Shown here: positions 55,468 to 64,000 of the stretch, piece after piece
Position numbering within the stretch: the stretch's first letter is position 1
Layout: every line of letters begins with the position of its first letter
Source of the DNA: Massilia sp. W12
GTDB taxonomy: Bacteria > Pseudomonadota > Gammaproteobacteria > Burkholderiales > Burkholderiaceae_D
Direction: 5' to 3'
Length of the DNA: 64,000 nucleotides
NCBI RefSeq assembly: GCF_037300705.1
Contig: NZ_CP147776.1
Coordinates: forward strand, 4,712,001 to 4,776,000
Notes under the pieces: generated by a model
Told to the model about the DNA's origin: nothing
Databases searched by the model: none
The model's input: only the letters and a program-made list of their open reading frames with translations
Translations under genes and position numbers: made by a program

Positions 55468-56930
55468 TCCGTTCCCGGCAAGCCTTTCACCACCGCATAG
55501 CGCTGCAAGGTGCGCTCGCGCGCCTGCTCATGTTCGACCAGGGGATAGGGATAATCCTGTCCCAAATGCAGACCGGCGGCTTGCAGTGCGAGCGCGCCGG
55601 CGCGTTGCGGCGCATGGCGCAAGGCGGGCGGCAAGGCCGCCAGTTGCGGCAGATAACGCGCGATGAAACGCGCTTCGGCGTCAAATTTTTCCGATTGCGT
55701 CCAGGGATTGAAAATGCGAAACCAGGGTTGCGCATCACAACCGCTGGATGCAGCCCACTGCCAGCCGCCATTATTCGAGGCCAGCTCAAAATCGTTCAGC
55801 TTTTCAGCGAAATAGGCTTCGCCCCAGCGCCAATCCAATCCCAGGTCTTTACATAAAAAACTGGCCGTGACCATGCGCAAGCGGTTGTGCATATAGCCGC
55901 TCTGGTTTAACTGCTGCATCGCGGCGTCCACCAGCGGATAGCCGGTGCGTCCCTCGTACCAGGCGGCAAACCAGTCATCCGCCTGCGCCCCGCGCTCCCA
56001 CTGAATCGCATCAAAAGCCGGTTTGAAGCTGCGCGTCAAGACATGCGGAAAGCAGTACAAAATCATTTGATAAAACTCGCGCCAGATCAATTCGCTCAGC
56101 CAGCAAGCAGCCCCCTCGGCTTGCGCCGGATCTTGCTGCGCCTGCCAGGCGGCGCGCACCAATTGGCGGATCGAGAGCGCGCCGAAACGCAAATGCATGG
56201 AAAGATAGGACGGCCCTTTGCGCGCGGGAAAATCGCGGGCTGCTTTGTACTGTCCCAGCCGTGGCAAAAACGCTTGCAGCAGGCGCTGCGCCCCACTGGC
56301 CCCGGGCGGCAGTTCGAGACTGCTCAAATTGCTGCGCGCAAAACCGAGCGCTTCCAGCGGCGGCAGCGCACTCGCGTCATGCGCTTGCAGGCGGTCGGGT
56401 GGCGGCAGTTGCAAATCCGGCCCCCATTGCGCATCCGCGCCCTGCTGTGCAAACGCTTTGAGCCAGGCGTTTTTATAGGGTGTGAAAACGGTGTAAGGGC
56501 GTCCGGCCTGGGTCAGAATTTCTTCTTTTTCAAAGATCACCTGATCTTTGCAACTGTGCCACACGCGCCCTGCAGCCTGAATCTGTTTGGCCACCGCCGC
56601 ATCGCGCGCCATCGCCGCCGGCTCGATATCGTGATTTGCAAACACCGCCTGCACCCCGAGCGTATGCGCCAGCGCCGGAATTTCCTGCTGCGGGTCGCCA
56701 TGGCGAAACAGCAATTGCCCGCCCAGCGCGCGCACTTCCTGCGCCAGTTCCCCGCAACAGGCGTGAATGAATTCGACGCGCCGGTCAATGCGCGGCAATG
56801 TTTGCAAAATCGTGGCATCGAACACAAACACGCAATACACCCGCCGCGCCATGCGACAAGCCGCGAGCAGGGCGGTGTTGTCATGCAGGCGCAAATCACG
56901 GCGGAACCAGAACAGGGCGGAATCGTACAT
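55464..56930 (-). CDS. phrB: Deoxyribodipyrimidine photo-lyase
   Basis: Light-driven enzyme that repairs cyclobutane pyrimidine dimers. The protein is 488 aa. The N-terminal photolyase domain begins ALFWFRRDLRLHDNTAL and binds an antenna cofactor. The C-terminal FAD domain holds KGPSYLSMHLRFGALS, WREFYQMILYCFP, YMHNRLRMVTASFL and DFELASNNGGWQWAASSGCD, with the tryptophans of electron transfer. This is the class I CPD photolyase layout. No repressor site is evident. Confidence 0.96.
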   Translation of the reverse strand: MYDSALFWFRRDLRLHDNTALLAACRMARRVYCVFVFDATILQTLPRIDRRVEFIHACCGELAQEVRALGGQLLFRHGDPQQEIPALAHTLGVQAVFANHDIEPAAMARDAAVAKQIQAAGRVWHSCKDQVIFEKEEILTQAGRPYTVFTPYKNAWLKAFAQQGADAQWGPDLQLPPPDRLQAHDASALPPLEALGFARSNLSSLELPPGASGAQRLLQAFLPRLGQYKAARDFPARKGPSYLSMHLRFGALSIRQLVRAAWQAQQDPAQAEGAACWLSELIWREFYQMILYCFPHVLTRSFKPAFDAIQWERGAQADDWFAAWYEGRTGYPLVDAAMQQLNQSGYMHNRLRMVTASFLCKDLGLDWRWGEAYFAEKLNDFELASNNGGWQWAASSGCDAQPWFRIFNPWTQSEKFDAEARFIARYLPQLAALPPALRHAPQRAGALALQAAGLHLGQDYPYPLVEHEQARERTLQRYAVVKGLPGTD

Positions 56931-56994
56931 TGCTTACTCGCTGTGGCTTGTGGGCAAAACAGGATTATGCCCGCTCCCGCTGCGGCGCGCAGAC

Positions 56995-58449
56995 TCAGTA
57001 CGGGGCGCCGAAAATCTGCGCAAACATGGCCTGGCCCGGGCCGTTTTTAGGCAGCAAATAGTTTTCCAGCATGCCGTATTGCTCTAATTGCAAACCGATG
57101 CGGGCATACAAATCGTGCAGATCCGGAATGCCTTCCTGGCTGATGATGGGATGTAAAAGCGGCCCCAGATCCAGCCCGCTGTGTTGCCGGGCCACCCGCA
57201 ACAGATCATCCAGGGTATAGCTTTTACCGGCCTGGCCGAATTCGGCATACAAGGCGCGCATCAGCTCCGGCAAGCCGCTTTTGCCCTGGCTGGCTTCGCG
57301 CAGTTTGACATCCATCGCCAGCGCCGCAATGCTGCCGCCGCCATATACCAGCAGCCAATTGCGGTGTTTGTCCTGATACGCCTGGCGCACCGTGCCTTTC
57401 AAGCCCATCAAGCGGCGCGCCGCAACTTGGCCGCGCGGCAGATTTTCCAGAAACTGCCGCACAAAATCACGCGACAGCAAGCCGTTTTTACTCATCGTGC
57501 TGATGGTCAGATAATCTGTCACGCCTTCTTTAAACCATTCTTCGTTGCCGTCGCGCGGGGTGAGCGATAAGCCATTCCAGAAATGCAGCAATTCATGCGC
57601 CACCACCCGTCCCCATACCGGACGGCTGGCCAGATCGCCATGGCCTTTCAGATATTGGCTGAAACTGCCGGAAAATGCGCCGCCATCGCCGCTGTCGCCC
57701 TGATTGATCACCAGCATAAAGCGCTCGCCCAGCGGCGCTTTGCCGAACATCTGTAAATACGTCTGCATCTGTTTTTCAATCAGTTCGACAAACACCTGGC
57801 GCTGCGGCCAATACTGTTTGCCCATCACCAGCTTGATCTTGATCCCGCCAGCGCTGATGTCTTCCGCCCGCGCCGTGCCGAAAAACATCACGTTGTTGAG
57901 CAATTCGCGCCGGCTTTGCGCGGTGAAACTATGCCCGCCATTGCCGCGCCAGGGCGTATGCGCCTGCCAGCCGGATGGCAGCGCAAAATCAACCCGGGTT
58001 TCGCCATGCATTTTCTTGCCCGGCGCCAGAAACAGGCTGTAGCCGCTGGCCAGCATCCCTTCTCCTGTGTGGTACAAGACTTCTTCCTTGCCGGCGGGCC
58101 AGTCGTAATCGTCGTGATTGAGTTTGACTTGATAAGTGAGGATAACGCGCTGATCGCCTTTGACCTGATATTCGCCTTCGCCCTTGTCTTGCAGCGCAAG
58201 CAAGGCGCCGGACTGATCGCGCACTTGCAGATTTTTGATGAATTCGGCTTGGCCGTTTTTGAGTTGCGGCGTCGGGCTGACCGCAAACATGGCCAATTCA
58301 TCGCCGTCCAGCCAGAGATTGGCTTGCACATGCGCCAATTTAGCCTGGGGGTCGATGTTGACCTGGTAATGATTCGGCTTTTGGTCCCAGGCCCATACAG
58401 ATGAGGACAGGGTGCAAAACAATCCAAGCGGCAATAATATTTTTTTCAT
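56995..58449 (-). CDS. M61-type (glycyl aminopeptidase-like) exported metallopeptidase
   Basis: Predicted periplasmic zinc peptidase of 484 aa. The signal peptide ends SSSVWAW. The N-terminal half is beta-rich, as in gluzincin aminopeptidases. The active site is HELLHFWNG, an HExxH motif followed by the W-N typical of family M61. The third ligand glutamate is probably in WFKEGVTDYL. The C-terminal half is helical, with a conserved-looking YGGGSIAALAMD. The start at 58449 follows GGAGGAAGC; the longer frame is unrelated. Divergent from the caspase-like gene. Confidence 0.85.
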   Translation of the reverse strand: MKKILLPLGLFCTLSSSVWAWDQKPNHYQVNIDPQAKLAHVQANLWLDGDELAMFAVSPTPQLKNGQAEFIKNLQVRDQSGALLALQDKGEGEYQVKGDQRVILTYQVKLNHDDYDWPAGKEEVLYHTGEGMLASGYSLFLAPGKKMHGETRVDFALPSGWQAHTPWRGNGGHSFTAQSRRELLNNVMFFGTARAEDISAGGIKIKLVMGKQYWPQRQVFVELIEKQMQTYLQMFGKAPLGERFMLVINQGDSGDGGAFSGSFSQYLKGHGDLASRPVWGRVVAHELLHFWNGLSLTPRDGNEEWFKEGVTDYLTISTMSKNGLLSRDFVRQFLENLPRGQVAARRLMGLKGTVRQAYQDKHRNWLLVYGGGSIAALAMDVKLREASQGKSGLPELMRALYAEFGQAGKSYTLDDLLRVARQHSGLDLGPLLHPIISQEGIPDLHDLYARIGLQLEQYGMLENYLLPKNGPGQAMFAQIFGAPY

Positions 58450-58644
58450 GCTTCCTCCAATGGCGAATGATTTGTACGCTGCAAAGCGGCGCCAACTCTG
58501 CAAGCTGGGCGCATTGTAGAGTCGCCATGCGCGCCGCCGCAGCGCCTTTTTGATGGATTGCAAAAAACGCGGCATGAAATGCAAAAGCGGGCCGCCGCTG
58601 CCGCTGGACTACAATGGCGACACCATCCGCCACCGCTCGCCGCC

Positions 58645-60177
58645 ATGAAAACCTATGCGCTCTGTTTGGGCGTCAATCACTATCTGCCGCCGTTTGCGCG
58701 CCTGCGCTGCAGCGAATCTGACGCCAGCGGCCTGGCCCATCATCTGACGCGCCTGGCGGATTGCCAGGCGCACAACCTGGAGCAATATGATGCCGCCGCG
58801 ATTTTGTATCAGCTGGCGCAATTGGGCGGCCAGATGCGCCCGGGCGACCGCCTGATTTTTTATTTTTCCGGCCATGCCTGTCTGCACAATGGCGAATATT
58901 GTCTGATGCTGCCCGGCAGCCATGCGGAACTGTTGGCGCGCGGCGAGGAAAGCGAAGTTTTATGCTGGTCCGCGCTGCAAGCTGTCAGCGCCCATCCAGC
59001 CTGGCAAGGGGTGCAAAGAATTTTTATTTTCGACACCGCCCTGCCCGCACCCGCGCCGGCCTGCATCATCAGCGCAGAAAACAGCGACACCATCCTGCTG
59101 TGCAGCAGCGCGGCAGACAAAAACCAGCTGGAACAATCGCAACATTTCGGTATGTTCTGCCTCGCCTTGCAAGCCTGGTTGAGCGATAGCGCCTTAGCCT
59201 TTGATGCGGCGGCGGCAGATGCGCTGCGCCGGCATATGCAGGCGCAACACGCAGACATCCACCCGCTGCCCGATGTGCAGTGGTGCGCGCTGGCGCCAGC
59301 CGCGCGCGCGCCTGTGGCGGACTGGCTGCGCGCCCTGCAAGATGGCAGTCTGGATGCCTTGCAAAACTATGTGGCGCAGGCGGCGCTGCTGGCGCCGCAA
59401 GTCAAGCTGGCGCGGCAATTGATCACCCTGCACAAACGGCAAGCGCAGGATGAAGCCAATTGGCGCGCCTTGCAAACCAGCCACCAGGCCAGGGATTGGG
59501 CCGGCTATCTGCAAAGCGCACCGCCCGAATCGCCCTACCGCAGGCAGGCCCAGCGCCAATTGACGCAATTGCGCGCCGATGCGCACAGCCGCCGCCAGCG
59601 CCTGTTGGGCGGCAGCCTGCTGCTGGGCGCGCTGCTGCTGGCCCTGCTCCTGTATGCGCTGTGGCAAGCGCGCAGCGGGCAAATGGATGCGCCGGGCGCG
59701 CCGCCGCCGGCGCAGTCCGGGCGCGGCGAACTGCCCGGCCCGAATCCACACGCACTGCCGGCCCTGCCCGACCCGAACGGGCCGCCGGCCCCGGTGTTCA
59801 ATGAGGCGCAAGATGCGGCGCAAGCGCAATACGCCATGGCCTTGCAATATCTGCAGGGCGAATTGAACGCGCACAAACGGCGTCAGGCCATGGCCTTGTT
59901 GCACAAAGCGGCGCTGCAAGGCCATGCGCTGGCGCAAATCAGCCTGGGCAATTTGTATGAAAGCACGCCGGAGGGCAAAGACGATCTGCGCCAGGCCGCG
60001 CTATGGTATGGCGCGGCGGCGCAACAGGGCAATGCGCTGGGCCAGTTTCATCTCGGGCAGATGTATGAAAAAGGGCTGGGCGTGGCCGCCGATGCAGCGC
60101 TGGCGCAAGCCTGGTATGAATTGGCGGCGGCCCAGGGTTTGCCGCAGGCGCAACAGGCCTTGGCGCGGCGCAGATGA
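58645..60177 (+). CDS. Caspase-fold (peptidase C14-like) protein with membrane helix and Sel1 repeats
   Basis: A 510-aa protein. Residues 1-~200 have the caspase fold: start KTYALCLGVNHYLPP, SESDASGLAHHL, and DRLIFYFSGHA with catalytic-type H77. At the place of the catalytic cysteine (usually D-x-C) the sequence reads IFDTALP, with D130 and Ala132. The nucleophile is therefore missing and it is probably a pseudo-protease. A helical region, one transmembrane helix (about 320-340), a Pro-rich linker and about three Sel1 repeats (393-505) follow. With the N-terminus inside, the repeats would be periplasmic. No partner gene is evident. Confidence 0.8.
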   Translation: MKTYALCLGVNHYLPPFARLRCSESDASGLAHHLTRLADCQAHNLEQYDAAAILYQLAQLGGQMRPGDRLIFYFSGHACLHNGEYCLMLPGSHAELLARGEESEVLCWSALQAVSAHPAWQGVQRIFIFDTALPAPAPACIISAENSDTILLCSSAADKNQLEQSQHFGMFCLALQAWLSDSALAFDAAAADALRRHMQAQHADIHPLPDVQWCALAPAARAPVADWLRALQDGSLDALQNYVAQAALLAPQVKLARQLITLHKRQAQDEANWRALQTSHQARDWAGYLQSAPPESPYRRQAQRQLTQLRADAHSRRQRLLGGSLLLGALLLALLLYALWQARSGQMDAPGAPPPAQSGRGELPGPNPHALPALPDPNGPPAPVFNEAQDAAQAQYAMALQYLQGELNAHKRRQAMALLHKAALQGHALAQISLGNLYESTPEGKDDLRQAALWYGAAAQQGNALGQFHLGQMYEKGLGVAADAALAQAWYELAAAQGLPQAQQALARRR

Positions 60178-60490
60178 GCACATTTGCCGCTACTTACCGG
60201 GCGTATCTTGCTACTCGCCCCTGCTGATCTGGCGCTCTCATGCTGCAACCCAGACTCTGCTTCATTTCAGTGTAAACTTGTGTCAAATTCGCAGTCTGTC
60301 AGCTTTTTTCAGCCTGCCTTTACCTGAACCCTTGAAATTGCTATCTTGAAGTCATGGAGAAACCGCAGCACTGTCGCATTTCCAAATTGGCCAAGGCAGC
60401 AGGCATGCAGCGTACTCCTTTTACTGGATTCCAAGCTGGCATGCCGCGCCAGGGTTTGTCAGACGCCGGAGATAAGAAGGAGCATCAACC
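60178..60490. other. Intergenic region upstream of yqgE
   Basis: 313 bp. A 46-codon frame at 60354-60494 ends within the yqgE start (ATGA), but I see no ribosome-binding site or homology for it. Nothing else is recognisable. The yqgE operon promoter should lie here. Confidence 0.45.
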
Positions 60491-61072
60491 ATGAGACTTC
60501 CGCAATTGAATCTGGTCAACCATTTCCTGATCGCCATGCCGTCTATGCATGATCCGGTGTTTGGCGGCAGCGTGGTATATGTCTGCGAACACAATGAAAA
60601 CGGGGCGTTGGGCGTGGTGATCAATAAACCGACCGATATGACCATGCAATCGCTGTTTGACCATATCGAACTTTCGGTGGAAGACGGCGCCAGCCGCACT
60701 TCCCCCATGAAAAGCCGGCCCATTATGTTTGGCGGCCCGGTGCAGGACGATCGCGGCTTTGTGCTGCACAGCCCGGGCGGACATTATTCTTCTTCCCTGC
60801 AAGTAACCGAAAACGTGGTGTTCACCACCTCGATTGATGTGCTGGAAGCCGTCGCCACCGGCGCCGGGCCTAAGCAAATCATGGTCAGCATCGGCTATTC
60901 CGGCTGGAGTCCGGGCCAATTGGAAGCGGAAATCGCGCGCAATGGCTGGCTCACCGTCAGCGCAGATCCCAGCATCATCTTTGATCTGCCGATTGAAGAA
61001 CGGTATACCGCCGCCATGCGCCTGCTGGGCTTTGATCCCGCCCTGCTGGCCAGCGAGGCCGGGCATGCATGA
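60491..61072 (+). CDS. yqgE: YqgE/AlgH family protein (UPF0301)
   Basis: A 193-aa protein of the conserved DUF179 family with no firm function. Hallmarks: NHFLIAMPSMHDPVFGGSVVYVCEHNENGALGVVINKPT, followed by FGGPVQDDRGFVLHS and the late GYSGWSPGQLEAEIARNGWL. AGGAG lies eight bases before the ATG. It heads the yqgE-ruvX-pyrR-pyrB-pyrC' series, a linkage conserved in Beta- and Gammaproteobacteria. Confidence 0.95.
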   Translation: MRLPQLNLVNHFLIAMPSMHDPVFGGSVVYVCEHNENGALGVVINKPTDMTMQSLFDHIELSVEDGASRTSPMKSRPIMFGGPVQDDRGFVLHSPGGHYSSSLQVTENVVFTTSIDVLEAVATGAGPKQIMVSIGYSGWSPGQLEAEIARNGWLTVSADPSIIFDLPIEERYTAAMRLLGFDPALLASEAGHA

Positions 61073-61114
61073 GCGACAGCGCCAGCCGGCGCCATGGATA
61101 TGCAAGGTGGCGGC

Positions 61115-61504
61115 ATGACGCACGCCACCATCATCGGATTTGATTTCGGTTTGAAACGGATCGGAGTCGCGATTGGCAATACCCTGACACACCAGGCGCG
61201 CCCGCTGACCGTGATCGCCGAAGAAAGCAATGATAAAAAATTCGCCGCCATCGCCGCCTTGCTGCAAGAATGGCAGCCCGCCATGTGCGTGGTTGGCCTG
61301 CCCATGCACCCGGACGGTGAGGAACATGAAATGAGCCGGCGCTGCCGCCGTTTCGCCAATCAATTGCAAGGCCGCTTCAATCTCTCCGCCACCCTGGTGG
61401 ACGAACGTTACTCCTCCGCCGTCTTGAACGGACGGCGCGGCGAGGTGCTGGACGCGAAAGCCGCCGCCATCATCCTGCAACAATATTTCGACGAGCATCC
61501 ATGA
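61115..61504 (+). CDS. ruvX: Putative Holliday junction resolvase YqgF/RuvX
   Basis: RNase H-fold nuclease of 129 aa involved in 16S rRNA 5'-end processing and proposed junction resolution. Active-site aspartates are in GFDFGLKRIGVAIG, the LVDERYSS segment and VLDAKAAAIIL. The ATG at 61115 follows AAGGTGG; the ATG at 61094 would add seven residues and is less likely. It overlaps pyrR by four bases. Confidence 0.95.
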   Translation: MTHATIIGFDFGLKRIGVAIGNTLTHQARPLTVIAEESNDKKFAAIAALLQEWQPAMCVVGLPMHPDGEEHEMSRRCRRFANQLQGRFNLSATLVDERYSSAVLNGRRGEVLDAKAAAIILQQYFDEHP

Positions 61505-62025
61505 ACCCGATTCCCGTGTATGAGGGCTATGCCGCCCTGCCCGATTTTCCCACCCTGTACCGGCAATTGCTGGCCAGCATCCAGGCCGCCGCCCTGCCCG
61601 AACCGCTGCATATTGTCGGCATTCACTCCGGAGGCGTGTGGCTGGCGCAACGATTGGCGCAGGACATGGGGCGCGAGGCCCCGGGCGCGCTGGATGTCTC
61701 GTTTTACCGCGACGACTACGGCGCGCGCGGTTTGCATGCGAATGTCAAACCCAGCCAGATCGCCTTCACCGTCGAAGGCGCGCACATCCTGCTGGTGGAC
61801 GATGTGCTGTACACCGGGCGCACCACGCGCGCCGCGATTAATGAGATTTTTGACTATGGCCGCCCGGCATCGGTGCGGCTGGCGGCCCTGATCGACCGTG
61901 GCGGACGCGAATTGCCGATCGCCGCCGACTTTCTGGCCGCCCGCATCACGCTGCCGCCGCAACAAGTGCTGGTGCTGCAACGCGACGCCCAATCCACGCT
62001 TTCTCTATCCTTGCAAACCGAGTGA
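61501..62025 (+). CDS. pyrR: PyrR bifunctional regulator / uracil phosphoribosyltransferase
   Basis: A 174-aa type I phosphoribosyltransferase-fold protein. The PRPP loop is [16 protein letters not shown], with [14 protein letters not shown] and [12 protein letters not shown]. In Gram-positives PyrR binds pyr mRNA leaders; in Proteobacteria its regulatory role is less clear. The position just before pyrB supports pyrimidine control. It overlaps ruvX and is 2 bp from pyrB. Confidence 0.93.
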   Translation: MNPIPVYEGYAALPDFPTLYRQLLASIQAAALPEPLHIVGIHSGGVWLAQRLAQDMGREAPGALDVSFYRDDYGARGLHANVKPSQIAFTVEGAHILLVDDVLYTGRTTRAAINEIFDYGRPASVRLAALIDRGGRELPIAADFLAARITLPPQQVLVLQRDAQSTLSLSLQTE

Positions 62026-62027
62026 CT

Positions 62028-62996
62028 ATGTTCAATCCGCAATTGAAACCCGACGGCCAGTTGCAGCACTTGCTTTCCACCGAAGGCTTGCCGCGCAGCA
62101 TTCTGACCAATATTCTGGATACCGCCGCCTCCTTTGTCGGCGTCTCTGACCGCGATGTCAAAAAAGTCCCGCTGCTGCGCGGTAAAAGCGTGTTCAATCT
62201 GTTTTTTGAAAACAGCACGCGCACCCGCACCACCTTTGAAATCGCCTGCAAACGCCTGTCGGCGGATGTGATCAATCTGAACATCGCCGCCTCTTCCACC
62301 AGCAAGGGCGAGTCGCTGCTCGACACCATCGACAATCTGTGCGCCATGCATGCGGATATGTTTGTGGTGCGCCATGCCCAGTCCGGCGCGCCTTACCTGA
62401 TCGCGCGCCATCTGCAAGCCATCGGCGCCGATCACATCCATGTGGTGAACGCCGGCGATGGCCGCCATGCGCATCCGACCCAGGGTTTGCTGGATATGTA
62501 CACCATCCGCCACTACAAACAGGATTTCACCCGCCTGACGGTGGCGATTGTGGGCGACATTTTGCACAGCCGCGTGGCGCGTTCCGACATTCACGCCCTG
62601 CACACCCTGGGCGTGCCGGAAATCCGCGTGATCGGCCCCTACACCCTGCTGCCCAGCGGCATGGAGCAAATGGGGGTGCGCGTGTTCTCCGACATTGAAG
62701 CCGGTTTGAAAGATGTGGACGTGATTATCATGCTGCGCTTGCAAAACGAGCGCATGAGCGGCGCCCTGCTGCCTTCCGCGCAGGAATTCTTCAAAACCTA
62801 CGGCCTGACCGCAGAACGCCTGGCGCTGGCCAAGCCGGATGCGATTGTGATGCACCCGGGACCGATGAACCGGGGCGTGGAAATTGATTCCGCCGTGGCG
62901 GACGGGCCGCAAGCTGTGATTTTGCCGCAGGTGACGTTTGGCATCGCGGTGCGCATGGCGGTCATGAGCATTCTGGGCGGCGGCAATCCACAGTAA
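62028..62996 (+). CDS. pyrB: Aspartate carbamoyltransferase catalytic subunit
   Basis: Condenses carbamoyl phosphate with aspartate, the first committed step of pyrimidine synthesis. The protein is 322 aa. The carbamoyl-phosphate site is [25 protein letters not shown] follows, and MLRLQNERM and the late [12 protein letters not shown] are typical. Its neighbour is not a PyrI regulatory subunit but the dihydroorotase-like pyrC', as in the pseudomonad-type ATCase holoenzyme. The ATG at 62028 is preferred to the GTG two codons before, which overlaps pyrR. Confidence 0.97.
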   Translation: MFNPQLKPDGQLQHLLSTEGLPRSILTNILDTAASFVGVSDRDVKKVPLLRGKSVFNLFFENSTRTRTTFEIACKRLSADVINLNIAASSTSKGESLLDTIDNLCAMHADMFVVRHAQSGAPYLIARHLQAIGADHIHVVNAGDGRHAHPTQGLLDMYTIRHYKQDFTRLTVAIVGDILHSRVARSDIHALHTLGVPEIRVIGPYTLLPSGMEQMGVRVFSDIEAGLKDVDVIIMLRLQNERMSGALLPSAQEFFKTYGLTAERLALAKPDAIVMHPGPMNRGVEIDSAVADGPQAVILPQVTFGIAVRMAVMSILGGGNPQ

Positions 62997-63005
62997 GGAA
63001 CAGGC

Positions 63006-64000
63006 ATGAGTATTCTGATCAAAAACGGCAAGCTGATTGATCCCGCGCAGGGTTTGTGCGGGATGTATGACATTTTTATTGAAGAAGGCAAGATTGCCGC
63101 CCTGACGGCCGCCGGCAGCGGGAATATCACGGCGCGTGAAGAAATCGACGCCGCCGGCCTGGTGGTCGCACCCGGTCTGGTGGATCTGGCGGTGCGCCTG
63201 CGCGAACCCGGCTACGAGCACAAAGCCACGCTGGAATCGGAAATGCAAGCCGCGATTCAAGGCGGCGTCACCAGCCTGGTCTGTCTGCCGGACACCGAGC
63301 CGGTATTGGATGAACCCGGCCTGGTGGAAATGTTGAAATATCGCGCCAGCAATTTACACCAGGCGCGCGTGTACCCGCTCGGCGCTTTGACGGTCGGCTT
63401 GAAAGGCCAGGCTCTAACCGAGATGGCCGAGCTGACTGAAGCCGGCTGCGTCGGTTTTTCCCAGGCCGAAACGCCGGTGCAGGACACTGGCGTATTGTTG
63501 GGCGCGCTGCGCTATGCCGCGACCCATGGCTACACCGTCTGGCTGCGCCCGCAAGACGCCTTCATCGGCCGCAGCGGGGTGGCGCACGCCGGCCCGTATG
63601 GCTCGCGCATGGGCTTGCCGGGCGTACCGGTGATTGCCGAAACCATTGCTTTGCACACCATTTTTGAATTGATGCGCACCACCGGCGCGCGCGTGCATTT
63701 ATGCCGCCTGTCCAGCGCCGCCGGCCTGGAACTGGTGCGCGCGGCCAAGCAAAGCGGTTTGCCGCTGACTTGCGATGTCGGCATTCACCATGTGCATTTG
63801 ATGGATACCGACATCGGCTACTTCGATCCGAATGCGCGCTTGAATCCGCCGCTGCGCAGCCAGCGCGACCGCGACGCCATCCGCGCCGCGCTGGAAGATG
63901 GCGTGATCGACGCGATTTGCTCCGACCACACGCCATGCGACGATGATGAAAAAACCCTGCCCTTTGGCGAAGCCACGCCCGGCGCCACCGGTCTGGAATT
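63006..64000 (+). CDS. pyrC': Dihydroorotase-like subunit PyrC' (metal site degenerate), 3' end cut by window edge
   Basis: Amidohydrolase-fold protein; 331 residues are visible and the frame is open at the right edge. The first metal motif, usually H-x-H in LVDxHxHxREPG, reads LVDLAVRLREPG, so both histidines are lost (Ala62, Arg64). A later segment reads VHLCRLSS instead of the usual H-x-x-H. ICSDHTPCDDDEK is kept. This matches the non-catalytic PyrC' (PyrX) that is structurally needed by ATCase in pseudomonads, not an active dihydroorotase. AAGGA precedes the ATG. It follows pyrB by 9 bp. A true dihydroorotase should be encoded elsewhere. Confidence 0.9.
   Translation, partial: MSILIKNGKLIDPAQGLCGMYDIFIEEGKIAALTAAGSGNITAREEIDAAGLVVAPGLVDLAVRLREPGYEHKATLESEMQAAIQGGVTSLVCLPDTEPVLDEPGLVEMLKYRASNLHQARVYPLGALTVGLKGQALTEMAELTEAGCVGFSQAETPVQDTGVLLGALRYAATHGYTVWLRPQDAFIGRSGVAHAGPYGSRMGLPGVPVIAETIALHTIFELMRTTGARVHLCRLSSAAGLELVRAAKQSGLPLTCDVGIHHVHLMDTDIGYFDPNARLNPPLRSQRDRDAIRAALEDGVIDAICSDHTPCDDDEKTLPFGEATPGATGLE

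Noticed and set aside
60354-60494. 46-codon frame just before yqgE with ATGA overlap
   Set aside because: The overlap is suggestive, but there is no Shine-Dalgarno, no known match, and the AGGAG at its end serves yqgE. Kept only as a possibility.
61854-63260. 468-codon open frame on the - strand
   Set aside because: Antisense to pyrB and pyrC', both with clear catalytic or family motifs. No ribosome-binding site or homology.

Overview
The window looks like chromosomal DNA of a Gram-negative betaproteobacterium, most likely order Burkholderiales and plausibly near Oxalobacteraceae. This rests on gene order and families: kdsD-kdsC-lptC-lptA-lptB-rpoN-hpf, pilMNOPQ followed by aroK-aroB-dgt, gshA-gshB-EIIA(Man), cytochrome c4 with the ResB/CcsB (system II) haem-ligation pair, engB-hemB, and yqgE-ruvX-pyrR-pyrB-pyrC'. 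A PEP-CTERM protein with a PEAETW sorting signal also fits. By eye the DNA is GC-rich (not counted). No rRNA, tRNA, CRISPR array, insertion sequence or prophage was seen. Almost everything is ordinary coding DNA with tight, often overlapping, gene junctions.

Layout. 1-8.6 kb: a diguanylate cyclase cut by the left edge, a Gfo/Idh/MocA oxidoreductase, an unknown secreted protein, ssb, and a two-gene signalling unit (response regulator with a degenerate HD-GYP domain plus a large soluble hybrid histidine kinase). 8.7-14.2 kb: Kdo synthesis and LPS export genes with sigma-54 and the hibernation factor. 14.6-26.1 kb: an acyl-CoA hydrolase/hydratase, dgt, a fused aroK-aroB, an Ig-like lipoprotein and pilQPONM. 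26.6-30.8 kb: PBP1a, cyaY, lptM, lysA. 30.9-36.6 kb: msrQ, msrP, ccsB, resB, cytochrome c4. 36.9-41.4 kb: engB, hemB, and on the other strand gshA, gshB and a lone EIIA(Man). 41.6-44.3 kb: a nitrogen-control unit (TorF-type porin, glnK, amtB) with a sigma-54 promoter and two NtrC-like sites upstream. 44.6-46.4 kb: ubiK-like gene and comM.

46.5-50.0 kb is the most accessory-looking region. It holds two unrelated two-gene ATPase modules facing each other across about 60 bp. One is an AAA (COG1106-type) ATPase coupled to a 162-aa unknown protein. The other is an OLD-like ATPase coupled to a Toprim/DUF3226 protein. Both have the architecture of small anti-phage or abortive-infection modules and are the best candidates for an undescribed system.

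50.1-60.2 kb is mixed: flavin reductase, PEP-CTERM protein, ilvA, a YqaA-type membrane protein, a CHRD protein, a DUF924 protein, photolyase, an M61-type peptidase, and a caspase-fold protein that lacks its catalytic cysteine but carries a membrane helix and Sel1 repeats. 60.5-64.0 kb is the yqgE-ruvX-pyrR-pyrB-pyrC' operon. Its dihydroorotase-like gene lacks the HxH metal motif and is cut by the right edge.

Themes: cell-envelope assembly (Kdo, Lpt, PBP1a, type IV pili), periplasmic redox and haem proteins, nitrogen control and pyrimidine synthesis. The nitrogen-PTS genes that usually follow hpf (ptsN-hprK-rapZ) and EIIA(Man) (ptsH-ptsI) in this group are absent from both places.
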